64,000 nt of DNA, taken from contig CM026397.1 in assembly GCA_014843695.1 (NCBI GenBank), positions 52,810,101 through 52,874,100 on the forward strand, written 5' to 3'. Position 1 is the stretch's first letter, and each line of letters starts with the position of its first letter. The translations under genes were made by a program, and so were the position numbers. Below are positions 42,860 through 55,730 of the stretch, in pieces. Source of the stretch: Archivesica marissinica (Eukaryota > Mollusca > Bivalvia > Venerida > Vesicomyidae). The notes below the pieces were generated by a model. The model worked only from the letters and a program-made list of their open reading frames with translations, did no database searches and was not told the origin of the DNA.

Positions 42860-45800
42860 AGTCGCCACCCCATAAATGCATTTGAGCGACTGAGGTTTCT
42901 AAGAAAATTAAAATCTCCATCATCTAAAAGTGATTGTTTTGCCTATCGCAATTATTATAACTAGATGCTTAGTGGGCTATGAGGGCTGTTGTAATATCAG
43001 TGTGTGTTCGGTTTTCATATCTCCAACTGTCGCTCACACAATAAGTTGTGCCAGCGACAGTCGGGGGTACCCCGGGTGAATACAATACCCGGTGCATGTA
43101 AACTTCTAAGATATCAAAGATTGCATATATATATATAAAATAAGCATTTCTAATACGGTTATGTGACGAGAATACCTTGTTACATGTGCAATGTCGCGTT
43201 ATACTATAATACTGTGATCGACATGTCACAAGACAATACGGTATTGTACCCATATTCATCCAGCATCCGACATTATGCATTAAAATTACAGAGTTATGTA
43301 CTAAAATAATTTTAGTTAAAACTACTAAGTTTAACATATGTGTACTAAGAAGATTAAGAGCAAGTGTACTTTCTTAATATGTATCTGTACTATGATAGTT
43401 CATAACTGATCCCCGAGTATATATAATTATAACCAGTCATACAGATATATAGCCGGTAATAACAGATATACATGGAAAATTATAATTTGTATTTATATAT
43501 CACATTTGTGTTCAGCGCATTATGTCGTTTGGTCATCTTTTTTAACATGTTTAAGATAGACCAAACTAATATGGGTTACCCATAAAAACATAAATATATA
43601 ATTAAACCCATAAATTATTTCGTTGCAATAAGTGAAGGTTCATTTTCACTTGAAACATAGTAGGTTACTGAGGATGTGATTTTGTGTTCCCTCCCTCATA
43701 TTCCCGCCCCAATGTGTTATATTTCCCCGTGCAAGTATTTACATTAAAAAGACAATCATATCGGGAATAGCCAAACAAGTAATTACCGTAGATCCTTGTC
43801 GATTCGAAAAAACACGTATGGCATTAATCCGGTTCCCGTTGTTCATGCTTACTTTTTCGGAGATAGAGCGACAGCAGGCATTTTTCGCGACAAGACTAGT
43901 CCCATGGATAGGCGGTTTGCTGTCATAATGTTCCTACCTATGCTTCTTTTACTAAATTAAACTAAACTGGATTCTTGCATGGATTTGAACTATGAAGAAT
44001 TGCATAAAAATGTGACCAGAAACGATAATTGAAATGTCCTCGAATACCCTAGCATAATTCCAGGTATAAAGGATACTTTTTGTAAGAATCTTGAGACATA
44101 TGTTCATATTATCATTACCGGTCACTAGTATTTATTTAGTGGCTTATAATGAGAATGCATCAGGATGACAGTATCCTTGTTATTACATTATCTTTGATGG
44201 GAGAGTATCATGCGCGAGTCCAGATATATATTGTGTTGCGAATGAGAGCTGGGCAAGTTGGCCCATGTTCATCATCACCATATTTCATATTGTTGTAATT
44301 ATACTAAAATTACTTTATTATGACAGCCCTACCCATGGGTATGTCCATTACAAAGAACTTCTGCATAAATTTCAGCCAGCTAAGTTACTTATGTCATTTA
44401 AAGTATTATATAGTAATTTTAATTTGTGTGTGACACCCAACGAAAACCTATATTGATTGATTCGTGTCTAGATAGGAAAATACCACTGGATTTCAGTTGG
44501 TTCGCTAGCCGTTCCACAATTTGTATCTGGATGTGGTCATATTGAGGTTGTATATGAGACACCCAATGGGTATTATAAGATTCCATGTCATGTTTTCAAT
44601 CTGATAAAAGAAAGGTGCGTCTTTTGAATCTCTAGAGTAAAAGTATTCTGGATTTACTATGTTCATAGTGTAGTTTGTATGGTAGCGACCAATCAGAATT
44701 GAGAAGCTCCGAGTGTGTACGATTTACTGTAATTGGGTCTGATAACTCTCTTCCTCAGGAATGGTTACCGAGTTGACCGTTGTTAGCGTGGGAACCAAAA
44801 TACAGACAACAACAATTTATTTGATAGTTTGACTGAACACACATAATCCAAAAAAGTTAGAATTGGACAACATTGCCCATATGTCACAGCCTAAGGGCCT
44901 GAACTGACTGTGATAATAATACAGTTAGGTAACCTTATTTGATCGTTTGAAGTCAATGTCATATTGATGTTTGTAGAAAGGCATACACATTCTGGGGATA
45001 TTATATAAGTGATTATAAAAACTAGGTTATGTATACATGACACATGTGGTAAATTAGTTCAGGTTTCTCACTTTATATGGAGATAATGTTAAAGGGCATT
45101 GTGTTGGAAATGTTACCAAATTCACTATAGTTTGATCATTTGGGATTAAAATATTATAGTATGCATACAATGGAGGGGTATCCCTTTAAACCTCCAGTTT
45201 TTGTGTAAATTACCAAAAATTGACAAAAACACATTAGGTTTTGGCATTTCACATATGTCACAGCATAAGGGCCTCAACTGTGGTAATAATACAGTTATTA
45301 TTTGATTATTTGAAGTCAATATCATATTGATGTTTATAGAAAAACATAACCATTCTGGGGATATTAGATAAATTATCATAAAATTAGGTTATGTATGCAT
45401 ATACATGTAATTCAACAAGTTAGAATTGGACAACATTACCCATATGTCACAGCATAAGGGCTTCAACTGTGGTAGTAAAGACCCCCATGAACCCATAGAG
45501 CAGTATTTCAGGAACTCGGGTAAAATCATCGACCTTCTACAAACCAGCTGGAAAGCTTTCTCATATGTAATAATTCTACAACCGTAGTGGGAGTCAAATC
45601 TATAGCTGATGGGGCAAGTGATTTGAGGTCAACGAGTTTAAACACTCACCAACCAACACTCGCCAGTAGAATAAACTAAGCTAGTCTATGCTATTATATT
45701 AATATAATAGTTTATTAAATTGAATTATATACTGGAAATAGTTACCTACCTCTCCGGAAATATGATTCGTATTGTTCCAGGAAAGTGTGATGATATTACC

Positions 45801-46043
45801 GCTATTACATACACTATTTCCAATATACTGAAACATCACCCGAAATTGGCTAGAACATACATAATTATTATTTGGAACTTGATTAAACACATACTGAAAG
45901 CATATTAAAAATGGAATAAATCAAAATAAAATAAGTCATAAATTATAATTTCAGACGCACCTTGTATACTGAAGACCAATTCAGCGAGCATAATGGAACA
46001 AATCGCATAACCTATACCATAGTTATGCACACGTTAACGGTAC
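42860..46043. other. host intron region without clear genes
   Basis: No supportable coding region. It holds diverged repeats at about 44855-45040, 45240-45400 and 45415-45480 (marker CATATGTCACAGC.TAAGGG followed by CATATTGATGTTT) and a degenerate tRNA-like patch near 45560-45640. The short frames in it look like chance. Confidence 0.5.
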
Positions 46044-46161
46044 CTTTAACTTCTCTTCCTCCTCTCGCTGTCGGGAAACTTCCTCTTCATTTCGTAGTAG
46101 TTCCTCTTCTTTTCGTTTTCTTTCCTCATCAGCATTGCGTTCTTTTTCTTCTTCTCGTTCT
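46044..46161 (-). CDS. host exon, coiled coil
   Basis: Acceptor GTAAATAG and donor AAAG/GTACCG. The first base completes the codon split after the exon at 46315. It codes for 39 residues of charged helix (REREEEKERNADEERKRKEE..., ending EEEEKLK) and ends in phase 0. No glycine or proline breaks the helix. Confidence 0.7.
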
Positions 46162-46314
46162 CTATTTACAATGATTAAACACGTATTAAAAAACTAATGT
46201 AATATTAGTATATTTTCACGTTTACATTTTCAATAATCAGTTAATTACTCAAATTGACAGAGGGAATACACTGAAACAAATGTCATGTGTGATATAATGT
46301 GATACTTCGTGTAC

Positions 46315-46690
46315 CTTCTCTTCCTGTCTTCCTCTTCACGTTTTTTTTTCTCCTCTTCCTCTTTCTTCCTTTTCGCAGCATCTTCTCTTTTCTGTTGTGC
46401 CTCTTCTTCCTTCTCTTTCTTTAGACGTAATTCATCCTGGTAACTGTCTGCCTTGGCATTGCTCCAGTTGTCCAAACACCCACTAAGCTCATCAATATCG
46501 TTCTGCCAAAGATCTGCACCATCTTTTAGTTTTGCACATACAACCTCTGTTTCACGTAACAACTCATTAAGTCTGTCATTAATCAGTTCCTGGGACGATT
46601 TCTCCAATTCATGCGCAAGCTGAAGTTGGTCAAGTGCCTTCTCCCGCATCTTAGGATCATTGTTGTGACTAGTCGTCGGCCGAAACTTTC
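46315..46690 (-). CDS. host exon, helical region and coiled coil
   Basis: Acceptor TATATAG and donor AGAAG/GTACAC. The first two bases complete a Gly codon from the exon at 48078. It codes for KFRPTTSHNNDPKMREKALD, an amphipathic helical stretch with LWQNDIDELSGCLDNW, then a Lys/Glu-rich coiled coil (EEEAQQKREDAAKRKKEEEE). It ends in phase 2, matching the next exon. Confidence 0.75.
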
Positions 46691-48077
46691 CTATATAAAG
46701 GAATACTTTAATTTAATACTATTCAATGATATTGTTCATTGTACAAATTCATGTATGCAATCATTTGTTTGTTTCTGATGTTGTGGTTTAAAAACAAAAC
46801 GACAGTTTGGTCATATGTCGACTATATGGAAGTTCATAGGTGCCCCCTCCGAGGAACATTGCAAGCATGGGCGGATGCCCTGGTAGAGCCACTGGTATTC
46901 CGACACCGCATGCTAGGTGCATACTAGTAGTTTCCTCATACGTATAACCGTTTCTCAATTTCAATGGCGAAGTATGGATATTGTGTTATATCAATAAACT
47001 TTGAACAGTACAGAACGTCACATAATTCAAATTTATCCATGCAAGACCTGAAGGTTACTCAATGCCATGTCCGGGTTACAAACAAGCCCATCGATACATA
47101 ATGCCCTTGTTAGACTGAGATAGTCGAGGTGAGTTACATCCCCACCCATATGTTCCACTCTATGTACAGCATACTCATTTCCAGTATTGCAACAAATCAT
47201 CGAATAAGTAATATGTTCTCTAGCAAGCAAGCAAGCATACATTTATTTCACCTCCATATACTGTTCAAAGGAAATACCGTAAGCGCCAACCATGGATACT
47301 CATCACAGAAAATTGCTGCCCGATTTACTCGCTAAGTAAAAGTGTGGATCCACAGTACAAGAACAATATTTCATTTATTGAACGTCATATCTACAATACG
47401 GAATGAACAGCTTATGTCAATATGTTACACAGCTATGCTATTGGTAACTAGATCTAGAGCTTCTTAGAGTGTTTTCAAGATTGAGTGTATCTATGATAAC
47501 GTTTGTGCCCTAGAAACATGTGTCACCTCATTTCGCGACCAAAGAAACAAAGGCCAAACATGTCTTCATTAATTGTGATATTTCTGCATTATGATATGTA
47601 CAACCCAAGAAACTCTGGTAGCGCGTTCATGGATGTCATGATAGTGCAGTGGTAGCGCGTTCGTGGAAGTCGTGGTAGCGCGTTCGTGGAAGGCGTGGTA
47701 GCGCGTTCGTGGAAGTCATAGAGCAGTTGTAACATGTTCGCGTCAGGTGTGTAAGACCCGAAGTTGACGATCGGCGGTTGCCGTTACAATAGTGTCCTCA
47801 TGACAAGGCAAGGCATTCCACATTGCCCTTTCTATTTGTGACCTCCTTCATGGAGATGGATTCACAACGAAATTGGTATAAACCTAGACAAGCATTGCGC
47901 CGCATTACCGTTCCTAAATAAATAAACCAATCAATTCTAGAGATAACAACTTGTCGCATACATCGAAGTGAGTTTCATTGCAGCAGATTACATAACGTAT
48001 TTGAAGACTTCGAACCTATGTATAACGATGATGTGATCTAAGCAGTCGGAGTGACTTTAACTCCCAAATCAACTTAC
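46691..48077. other. host intron with short repeat
   Basis: No gene supported. At about 47618-47725 a short unit of roughly 24 bases (GTGGTAGCGCGTTCGTGGAA) is repeated four times; the unit resembles a tRNA A-box, so it may be an expanded SINE head. The remainder has no clear structure. Confidence 0.5.
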
Positions 48078-48213
48078 CAAATATTTTTTTAATGGCATCC
48101 TGATTCTTTTTAACGAGAGCCTTTGGGGCATCTTTCAGCTCTTGCAGTTTGATCTCCACTTGTTCTATGTATGTCTTTACTTTTATAACAGCTGCCTGAC
48201 CACCGTCTAAGAC
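48078..48213 (-). CDS. host exon, helical region
   Basis: Acceptor TTAAATAG and donor TTTG/GTAAGT. In phase 0 it codes for VLDGGQAAVIKVKTYIEQVE and IKLQELKDAPKALVKKNQDA, ending with one base of a split Gly codon. It is predicted helical. It fits between the start exon at 60459 and the exon at 46315 by phase. Confidence 0.65.
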
Positions 48214-48377
48214 CTATTTAAAAATATATTATATGCATGTAAATCAATCCCAGCAGGCCATAGGCATATACCGTTAGTATGGATTGATTAGTATTTATAG
48301 AATACTAGTAGTATTATATTGCTATAGACAATAACTTCCGTATTTCATACTGTTGATAACAAGGCTAATTGATCAAA

Positions 48378-48703
48378 CATTAAGAAAGGTGGGGTTTCCC
48401 CACCGAAACGTCGGTACACGTGTGTTTTACGTTTATTTATCGTCGCTACCGGTTGCCCATATGAGCGACGCCTCCTGGTGAGATTAGTCATTTTAGATTG
48501 TGGAGGATAGTGCAATGATACAGACAGATCCATTCCAGAGTATCCTCTGGTTCTTTTACGTGCACGGTGTAAAGCACCGACACGAGACCTCGGCTTAAAG
48601 TCCAATCAGAAATACTATTAATTTTATTATGGTCAGACGGGGGATCGAACCTGCGATCCCTGGATTAACAGTCCAGCGTGTTACCACTGGATTACAGATC
48701 CGT
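48378..48703 (-). mobile_element. tRNA-derived SINE, copy 2
   Basis: Reverse-strand copy with the head at 48640-48703 (CGGATCTGTAATCCAGTGGT) and the 3' hairpin end near 48435-48470. The anticodon-loop region is mutated (CTGTTAAT), so it is not a working tRNA. A further palindrome GGTGGGGTTTCCCCACC lies just outside the 3' end. Confidence 0.8.
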
Positions 48704-49510
48704 AAGCGATGTCTATTTTTAGATGTGAGTTCACTAAGCAACTAGTTGTAACGTTAGTGTTTTGCAAATGTTTTCATGGGGGACATATTGCCGGGAAACA
48801 CGAAAAATGTCGCTGGGACATAAATAACACAAATTTATTTGAATTATATGTTATTGTATATGTATACATACACACAAACACACAAACACACCCATACAAG
48901 TACTACACACATGCACAATGGGTTGGGTCACAAGTCATAGTTTATACAGATTTATTTTAGCTCGTTTGCGAAACAAGTTCTTACAATTTATATTAATCAC
49001 TCACGAGACATCATTCCTGATGGAATCCATCGCCTCGAGGGAGAGAGAAGAGGCAACGTGGATTTGTTTTTTAAAGTGCCTTACCTAAGGGCACACTCGC
49101 AATGGCTCCAGTGGGGCTCAAATGTCGAGCCTTTCGCATCTGAAGCACTCTACCACTGCGCTATCACGACTTCAACACAAGTTATAACAATGTTTGATTC
49201 TATCCTACAAAATGGATATCAACAGCAAATCCTGCTCCGGCACATTTCATTATGATACGAATTGAGAAAGTAGTGACTTGTTTAGTGACACACATAGACA
49301 GATGTTTTCGAAAGAACGTTTGAAACGTCGCGAAATATTGTTGCAGATAAGAACATGTCTTTATCTCGGTCACGATATCATACGTCAATAAAATTATGTT
49401 ATTTGTTAACACGTGATGTCACGTCATAGTTTAAACACGATCGTAGTTTAATTTTTTTTATTTATTTGCAAGTTTAGTCCTATAAGTTATTATTTATTTA
49501 TTTCTATATG
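48704..49510 (-). other. intergenic/intronic stretch with tRNA-like relic
   Basis: No gene supported. At about 49075-49172 the minus strand reads AAGTCGTGATAGCGCAGTGG and then TAGAGTGCTTCAGATGCG with a B-box-like GGCTCGACATTTGAGCC, a degenerate tRNA-derived SINE head distinct from the main SINE family. Short CA-rich runs occur near 48870. Confidence 0.4.
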
Positions 49511-49798
49511 TGTGTTTTACGTTTATTTATCGTCGCTACCGGTTACCCATATGAGCGACGCCTCCTGAAGAGATTAGTTATTTTAGATTTTTGGAGGATA
49601 GTGCAATGAAACAGACAGAGACCCATTCCAGAGTCTCCTTTGGTTCTTTTACGTGCACGGTGTAAAGCACCGACACGAGACCTCGGTTTAACGTCCCATC
49701 TGAAAGACTGTTAATTTTATTAGGGTCAGACGGGGGATCGAACCTGCGATCCCTGGATTACCAGTCCAGCGTGTTACCACTGGACTACAGATCCGTCT
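49511..49798 (-). mobile_element. tRNA-derived SINE, copy 3
   Basis: Near full-length reverse-strand copy. It runs from the 3' tail (TTTTACGTTTATTTATCGTC) with its GTCGCT/AGCGAC hairpin to a head with TACCAGTCCAGCGTGTTACC. Closest in look to copies 5 and 7. Confidence 0.85.
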
Positions 49799-49799
49799 G

Positions 49800-50728
49800 T
49801 CTTTATTTCTATACAACTATAGATCTACCTTTAGTTGTTAGATGTGCGCAATTACAATCAAATCTAATATTAGAAATATGGAAGACGTTTGAATTTGTAT
49901 AAAATGAATTGCCATGAGACAAAGCAATGTTTGTTCAACGACGTATCTATTGTTCTAGGTATTCAGTGCATAGTATCGATCCGATGTCGATTATGGTTAT
50001 AACTAGTCTTATACTATAAACTTAGTCTTTGTTCCAAACTGTCGAAATGTCATCTATTCGCTACTGGTATTAAATATATTTATTATCGCTCTGTTATAAG
50101 AGGTATTATCTTATTTGGTAATATCGGGTATTGGTGGTTTATATATATACCGTGTGTAATAAGATAACGGTACTTCGGTTCATTTCTTTGGGCATTCAAA
50201 CTAGCGAAGTTATGGATGGCAGCCATGTTGGATCAACGCCAACGCCTAGATGGAAGAGACGCTAGAAATTAACGTGTAGTAACTACTGTTCGCACGGGGT
50301 GTCAGTATATACGCTCAGCCGGACACCGGTTTTTAGCGAGGAGGTAATTTTGCATAACACGCACTACAGAAGCCTGATGTTAACCAATCACAGTCGTCCT
50401 TGTCACGTGTGTGGCTTCATCCGGGAACTTCGCCATCTTTTTCGTGGAGGCAGAATTTTTCTCTCCGCAATCTTCTGGAATTCTGAGTATACCTTGTATC
50501 ATTAATTATTATTTCCAGTTTTATTTGCTTTGGTTTAACTTGTTGCCTAAACATCCATAACCGGAGCGTGTTGAAACAGGCCGTAGACGTTGCAAAACGC
50601 ATGCGAAATATATTGCTTTGTTTATAACGCCGAGTTTGCCGCCATTTCACGAAGACAAAGGAAAAGAGGATCAGATTGCCCGGTCATTGACACCTGCATA
50701 TTTCTCACACTGATAATAATATATTAAC
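49800..50728. other. stretch without supported genes
   Basis: No coding region or tandem repeat that I can support. The last part leads directly into the SGNH-like element remnant and may be its 5' flank. Confidence 0.4.
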
Positions 50729-51314
50729 ATGTCTGACGCAGCACACACTGTCCTTGTATTAGGCCACTCATTCATACGTCGGCTCCGTGACTGGATACAA
50801 GTTAACGACAAGCTCAATTTTAACTTTGACAAGCAAAGGTTACAGGTGTATCTCCACGGCATATATATTAAACAGTGTTCCCGCCCGACGTAAATCACTG
50901 TGGAATGAGATAGACATGGTCTCCAATTTGTCACCGAGTATCGTTATTTTGGATATTGGCAGTAATGATTTGTGCTTACCGTCCGTTGATGCCTACAGTT
51001 TGTATGCTGCTATTATGCAATATGCTAGTCATTGCCTTGTTCTTGGCGTTAGCCAATGTGTCATTACAGAAATTCTGCCACGCCGGATTACTAGTAACTA
51101 CAACCAACTAGTAACAGAGACTAACCACTACTTACAGTCAAACTGCGATGAACATCCACAGCTTGTATTCTGGCGGCATTCATATAATAACTTCAACTCT
51201 CAATTTCTTTCACAGTATGTTGCAGCCGATGGCGTTCACATTGCCGACTGTGGTATGGCAAAGTATTTCCGATCCATACGTGGAGCTATCATGTCCGCCG
51301 AGAACCGCATTTAA
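50729..51314 (+). pseudogene. SGNH/GDSL-like hydrolase, frameshifted
   Basis: The first frame starts MSDAAHTVLVLGHSFIRRLR (block I, GHS) and runs to a TAA at 50891. The second frame, offset by one base, continues with LWNEIDMVSNL and then SIVILDIGSNDL (block III, GSND) and DGVHIADCGMAKYF (block V, DxxH). The shift lies at about 50850-50880. SGNH domains like this are often carried by retroelements in invertebrates, and a gag-like ORF follows 1.1 kb downstream, so a transposable-element origin is likely. Intact, it would be an esterase-like enzyme of unknown substrate. Confidence 0.7.
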
Positions 51315-51549
51315 ATAGCTTCATTATATATTTCAGCTACTCTCATTTTACAGAACTATCCCATTCATATTGACATCTACATTACCGGATCCGTCCCTGC
51401 CTCCACATACTAATGTAATGTATTTTTACTTACGGTTACACAACCTAATCAATGAGCAAATCAAGTATAGCATGCGCTGTCAGCTCACATCAGTCTGAAG
51501 TCCGACATGTATTGTCGGCCTATTTAGTCCGGATCTTACTGCCGGCTAA

Positions 51550-52047
51550 GAGTCTGGGCTTTGTTACCAGCTCGCATATTCTTGAGTCTGGGCTTTATTT
51601 CCAGCTCGCATATTCTTGAGTCTGGGCTTTATTACCAGCTCGCATATTATTGAGTATGGGCTTTATTTCCAGCTCGCATATTCTTGAGTCTGGGCTTTAT
51701 TACCAGCTCTCATATTCTTGAGCCTGGGCTTTATTTCCAGCTCGCATATTCTTGAGTCTGGGCTTTATTTCCAGCTCGCATATTCTTGAGTCTGGGCTTT
51801 GTTACCAGCTCGCATGTTTACTGAGTCTGGGTTTTAGTGTCAGCTCGCATACATTTTGAGTCTAGACTTTATTACCAGCTCGCATACATTTTGAGTCTGG
51901 GCTTTATTATTACCAGCTCGCATATCATTGAGTCTGGGCTTTATTACCAGCTCGCATACATTTTGAGTCTGGGCTTTATTATTACCAGCTCGCATATCAT
52001 TGAGTCTGGGCTTTATTACCAGCTCGCATATTATTGAGTCTGACCTT
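51550..52047. repeat. 34-bp minisatellite
   Basis: About 14 tandem units of GAGTCTGGGCTTTATTACCA plus GCTCGCATATTCTT, with length variants of 31-37 bases. It lies between the SGNH remnant and the gag-like ORF; similar GTCTGACCTTTA...GTCGGCTC units continue, more diverged, to about 52150. Confidence 0.9.
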
Positions 52048-52432
52048 TAATGTCGGCTCCTTTAGTCTGACCTTCACTGTCGGCTAACATAAATTTTGAA
52101 TCTGACCTTTAGTGGTGGCTCATAAGTCTGGCCACTACTTGTCGCCTGATAAGTGTTGTATTGCGGTGGTATTAGCATGCGTGGTCTATCTGCATGCCTC
52201 ACTACATGGTTGGTGTACATCTATATACTATGTTAGCAAGCAAGTTAACCATCCATAAGTACTAACACAATCATTTGCTACTATAGTGGAGTGACATGCA
52301 CTACTAGATACCATGCATATAGGCTTCATGTTCTGAGTAGGCTCAGCAATTGTGCCACCATTTGCACAAGGACACCTATTTATGTAAAACCATTGAGACA
52401 AACAAATAGGCTCCCGTATTTATTTCAGCAGA

Positions 52433-53506
52433 ATGCCAGCAAAAAAGAGGGCAACAAAGCGGAAGGCTAGCACACCTCAGCCCACAGACACCAGTCCAGA
52501 CTCTCCCCCCTCTTCTCACTTAGCCGAAGTCCTTTCAGCTGCCATATCTGCAGACCCCATACTGCGGCAGCAACTCGCTTCGGCGCTACAGCCTACAACT
52601 CCAACTGAACCGACAGCATCTACAAGCCAGCAACATCAACCCACCTGTAATAATCTTTTATCTTGTTCACCTGTTTGTTCTCCTGCCGCATCTGTGATAT
52701 GTCCCCCTTCTATTTCAGCTATGTCTGTACCCATGGGTGACGCGCCATGGGTGGAGGACTGTGGCTCGGTGGGCGTGGAGGACCTGTGCGATTCAGTATT
52801 TAATGTGGATCATCGCTCTCCGCTTCCGGTGCCTTCCGAGCCTGTGTCCTCCAGCTTGGGCGTGTTCACCTATGGTGCAGCTACTGTCCCAGAGGGGCTA
52901 AAGACCGCTATTTGGTCTAGACAGTTTGTTGATATGGCCAAACTTTACTTTGGCACTACAACCGACACACTGACCACCGTGCAGACCATGTCATCGGCCA
53001 CCGTCACATCAGTTCAAAAGGCGGCTCAGCGCCAAATATCATCTATTCTCCTCTGGTCGAAGGCATTCCAACTCTATGCCTCTATCTTTACGGTCAAATA
53101 CCCATCTGAAGCCTCCCAAATGTTTCAGTATATGTCACTGATCCAGTCCCTATCCCAACATTCCCCCAACTGGCAGTTGTACGACCAGAAATTCCGTACC
53201 CAACGTGCAACTATGGACATTCCGTGGATCCCTGTTAATACAGAAACATACTTGTACTGCTGCATAGAGGCACCCAAACAGATCCAGCCCTTTCGTCAGC
53301 AGTCCCGGCGGTTTCCACAACCACATTTTCCAAACAAACCCTATTCCGCCTCAACCAATATATACCGTAGAAAGGGCTTCTGCTGGGGGTATCAAGACAC
53401 AGGGTCCTGCACCAAGCAGCAGTGCAAAAACTTGCACAGATGTGGCGGCTGCAACGGTAGTCATGGCGCATCACACTGCTCCACACAATGGTCAAGGCCC
53501 CAGTAG
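52433..53506 (+). CDS. gag-like protein of a retroelement
   Basis: A 357-aa protein with a basic N terminus (MPAKKRATKRKAS), a Pro/Ser/Thr-rich region to about residue 100, a helical middle part (TLTTVQTMSSATVTSVQKAA...) and a C-terminal Cys/His cluster GFCWGYQDTGSCTKQQCKNL, then HRCGGCNGSHGASHC. This layout is typical of gag-like ORFs of DIRS-type/tyrosine-recombinase retroelements; class assignment is tentative since no reverse transcriptase or recombinase follows in the window. Higher GC than the surrounding intron also marks it as foreign. Confidence 0.6.
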   Translation: MPAKKRATKRKASTPQPTDTSPDSPPSSHLAEVLSAAISADPILRQQLASALQPTTPTEPTASTSQQHQPTCNNLLSCSPVCSPAASVICPPSISAMSVPMGDAPWVEDCGSVGVEDLCDSVFNVDHRSPLPVPSEPVSSSLGVFTYGAATVPEGLKTAIWSRQFVDMAKLYFGTTTDTLTTVQTMSSATVTSVQKAAQRQISSILLWSKAFQLYASIFTVKYPSEASQMFQYMSLIQSLSQHSPNWQLYDQKFRTQRATMDIPWIPVNTETYLYCCIEAPKQIQPFRQQSRRFPQPHFPNKPYSASTNIYRRKGFCWGYQDTGSCTKQQCKNLHRCGGCNGSHGASHCSTQWSRPQ

Positions 53507-54025
53507 ATGACCCCTACAGGCACACAGCCCCATGCTACTCGGCAAAATCCCCTACTACATCACATGTCCGTATGTCTCTTGGTTGGACGGTTGGTGGATT
53601 TTATGTCCAACTTTATGTATTTTGAACATTGTTACGGTGCATTCATTTCCACCTTTTGCTTATCAGTTTATCTTGTTTCAAAATAAACCTTATGTCTCCA
53701 TATTGGAGACAGACATATTCATTCCTATTCAATTGTTTGTGTTTACAATGGTTGTGGATGTTTGGAATGACGGGTCATAGAAACAACTAATTGGAGGTAG
53801 ACCTTAACTTTGAATTTTACATAAATGAATTTCGAGACATATGTGATGTTGGAGGAAGTATAAAAACGTATAGTGTTACACGAATTCAGACATTGCAATC
53901 TGAAGGCTGTGTATACTGTAATATTTGGCAGAGGAATACAGTGTGTAAACAGAGTGACGTTATTCACAGACGAGCACTGGCTATGTGGAACGTTATATTT
54001 TGAATATTCTTGCTGTGTTTTCACA
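53507..54025. other. stretch without supported genes
   Basis: Follows the gag-like ORF. Short frames only; no reverse transcriptase, recombinase or repeat recognised. Confidence 0.4.
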
Positions 54026-54270
54026 GACGGATCTGTAGTCCAGTGGTAACACGCTGGACAGGTAATCCAGGGATCGCAGGTTCAATCCCCCGTCTGACCA
54101 TAATATAATTAACAGTCTTTCAGATGGGACTTTAATCGAAGGTTTCGTGTCAGTGCTTTACACCGTACACGTAAAAGAACCAGAGGAGACTCTGGAATGG
54201 GTGTCTGTCTGTATCATTGCACTTATCCTCCAAAAATCTAAAATGACCAATCTCTTCAGGAGGCGTCTTA
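54026..54270 (+). mobile_element. tRNA-derived SINE, copy 4, 3' truncated
   Basis: Plus-strand copy with an intact-looking head (CTGTAGTCCAGTGGTAACAC, GGTTCAATCCCCC) and body, ending at AGGAGGCGTC before the hairpin. The anticodon-loop region carries ACAGGTAA in place of ACTGGTAA. Confidence 0.85.
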
Positions 54271-54485
54271 ACTAACCTCTTAATCTTAATACGTCTTCAC
54301 AGTGGATGTGGTATCAGAAGAAATGAAAGATTGGAAATATAAATGAACAGACTGTATGTTTTTACTTTTTACTCTGTATTTAATAGGCAATTTATTTGTT
54401 GTTAACAGTAAGTTATTAGAAAAGTACGAAATATATCCAATAGAATATCTAGCGTATTTCTAGTACCTTGGTTAATAAGCTTCTG

Positions 54486-54824
54486 CACGTGATCACTAAC
54501 CAATCACACTGCACGTGTTCACCAACCAATCACACTGCACGTGATCACTAACCAATCACAATGCACGTGGTCACTAACCAATCGCACTGCACGTGATCAC
54601 TAACCAATCAAACTGCACATGATCAATAACCAATCACATTGCACGTGTTCACCAACCAATCACACTGCACGTGATCACTAACCAATCACACTGCACGTGA
54701 TCACTAACCAATCACAATGCACGTGGTTACTAACCAATCGCACTGCACGTGATCACTAACCAATCACACTGCACGTGATCACCAACCAATCACACTGCAC
54801 GTGATAACTAACCGATCACACTGC
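54486..54824. repeat. 26-bp minisatellite
   Basis: About 13 units of CACGTGATCACTAACCAATC plus ACACTG. The unit contains CACGTG (E-box-like palindrome), TGATCA and CCAAT, all known protein-binding sequences, but nothing here shows regulatory use. Confidence 0.9.
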
Positions 54825-55730
54825 AATCGATATACACCACCTTGTGAACAAATAAACATGAAACAATTGAATTGCTCTTAAAAATAAAACCATCCTTGTG
54901 GATATATATCTAGTTACCTAGGCTTAAATTATGAATGTACATAGTTTGAAATGTATCGAATATTTTATACTGTTTAAACAGCACAAACTAGTGTATACAT
55001 GTACTCCAATAAACGAAACATAGGTTGATTGTATTCCTTAATTATCAATGGTGATTAAAAATGAATAAAATGTGACCAGACACGTAGTTACCATGAGGCC
55101 CTGAAGGCCCGGTAAAAATATATAAAACCCCAACAATGTTGTAAACCCGTAGGGTGGGGTGTATGACGAAGAGCTGGGTTATCAACTAGGAGGTCACATA
55201 CATTATTCACGACATCAAAAGTTAAATTCATATCTCTGAAAATATCGAAATTTGAACAACAAAGACGTACATTTAAATGCACCAGAGCTCACCATTGACG
55301 TTCTAGTATTCACAATTTTCCTGGAGACCATTGGCGTTCTAGTATTCACAATTTTCCTGGAGACCATTGACGTTCTAGTATTCACAATTATCCTGGAGAC
55401 CATTGACGTTCTAGTATTCAAAATTTTCCTGGAGACCCTAATCTAAACCCCTATAGCAACATCACATCCTTTGGTACTCGATGTATTAGTCGAGTCTACG
55501 GCATTCAAAATCGCTAGCTACGCCCCTGGTGACATCTCCATTTTGATTTTCTTCCGGTTGATAATACATTGGGTAGTGAATGTCTTAGTACTGGTGAGTG
55601 TAAGCCACACATTCAGTTATATGCATCAAACATGCATCTCATACATGTATGTCCTATGTGAGTACAGCACAGCTATCATCGTCAAATACTTTTCTTTTAC
55701 GTGAAATAAACTTTTTTTTTCTTTTTTTTA
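54825..55730. other. non-coding stretch with 36-bp repeat
   Basis: No gene supported. At 55292-55437 a 36-bp unit (CATTGACGTTCTAGTATTCA plus CAATTTTCCTGGAGAC) is repeated four times. The open frames across it come from the unit length being a multiple of three. Confidence 0.7.
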
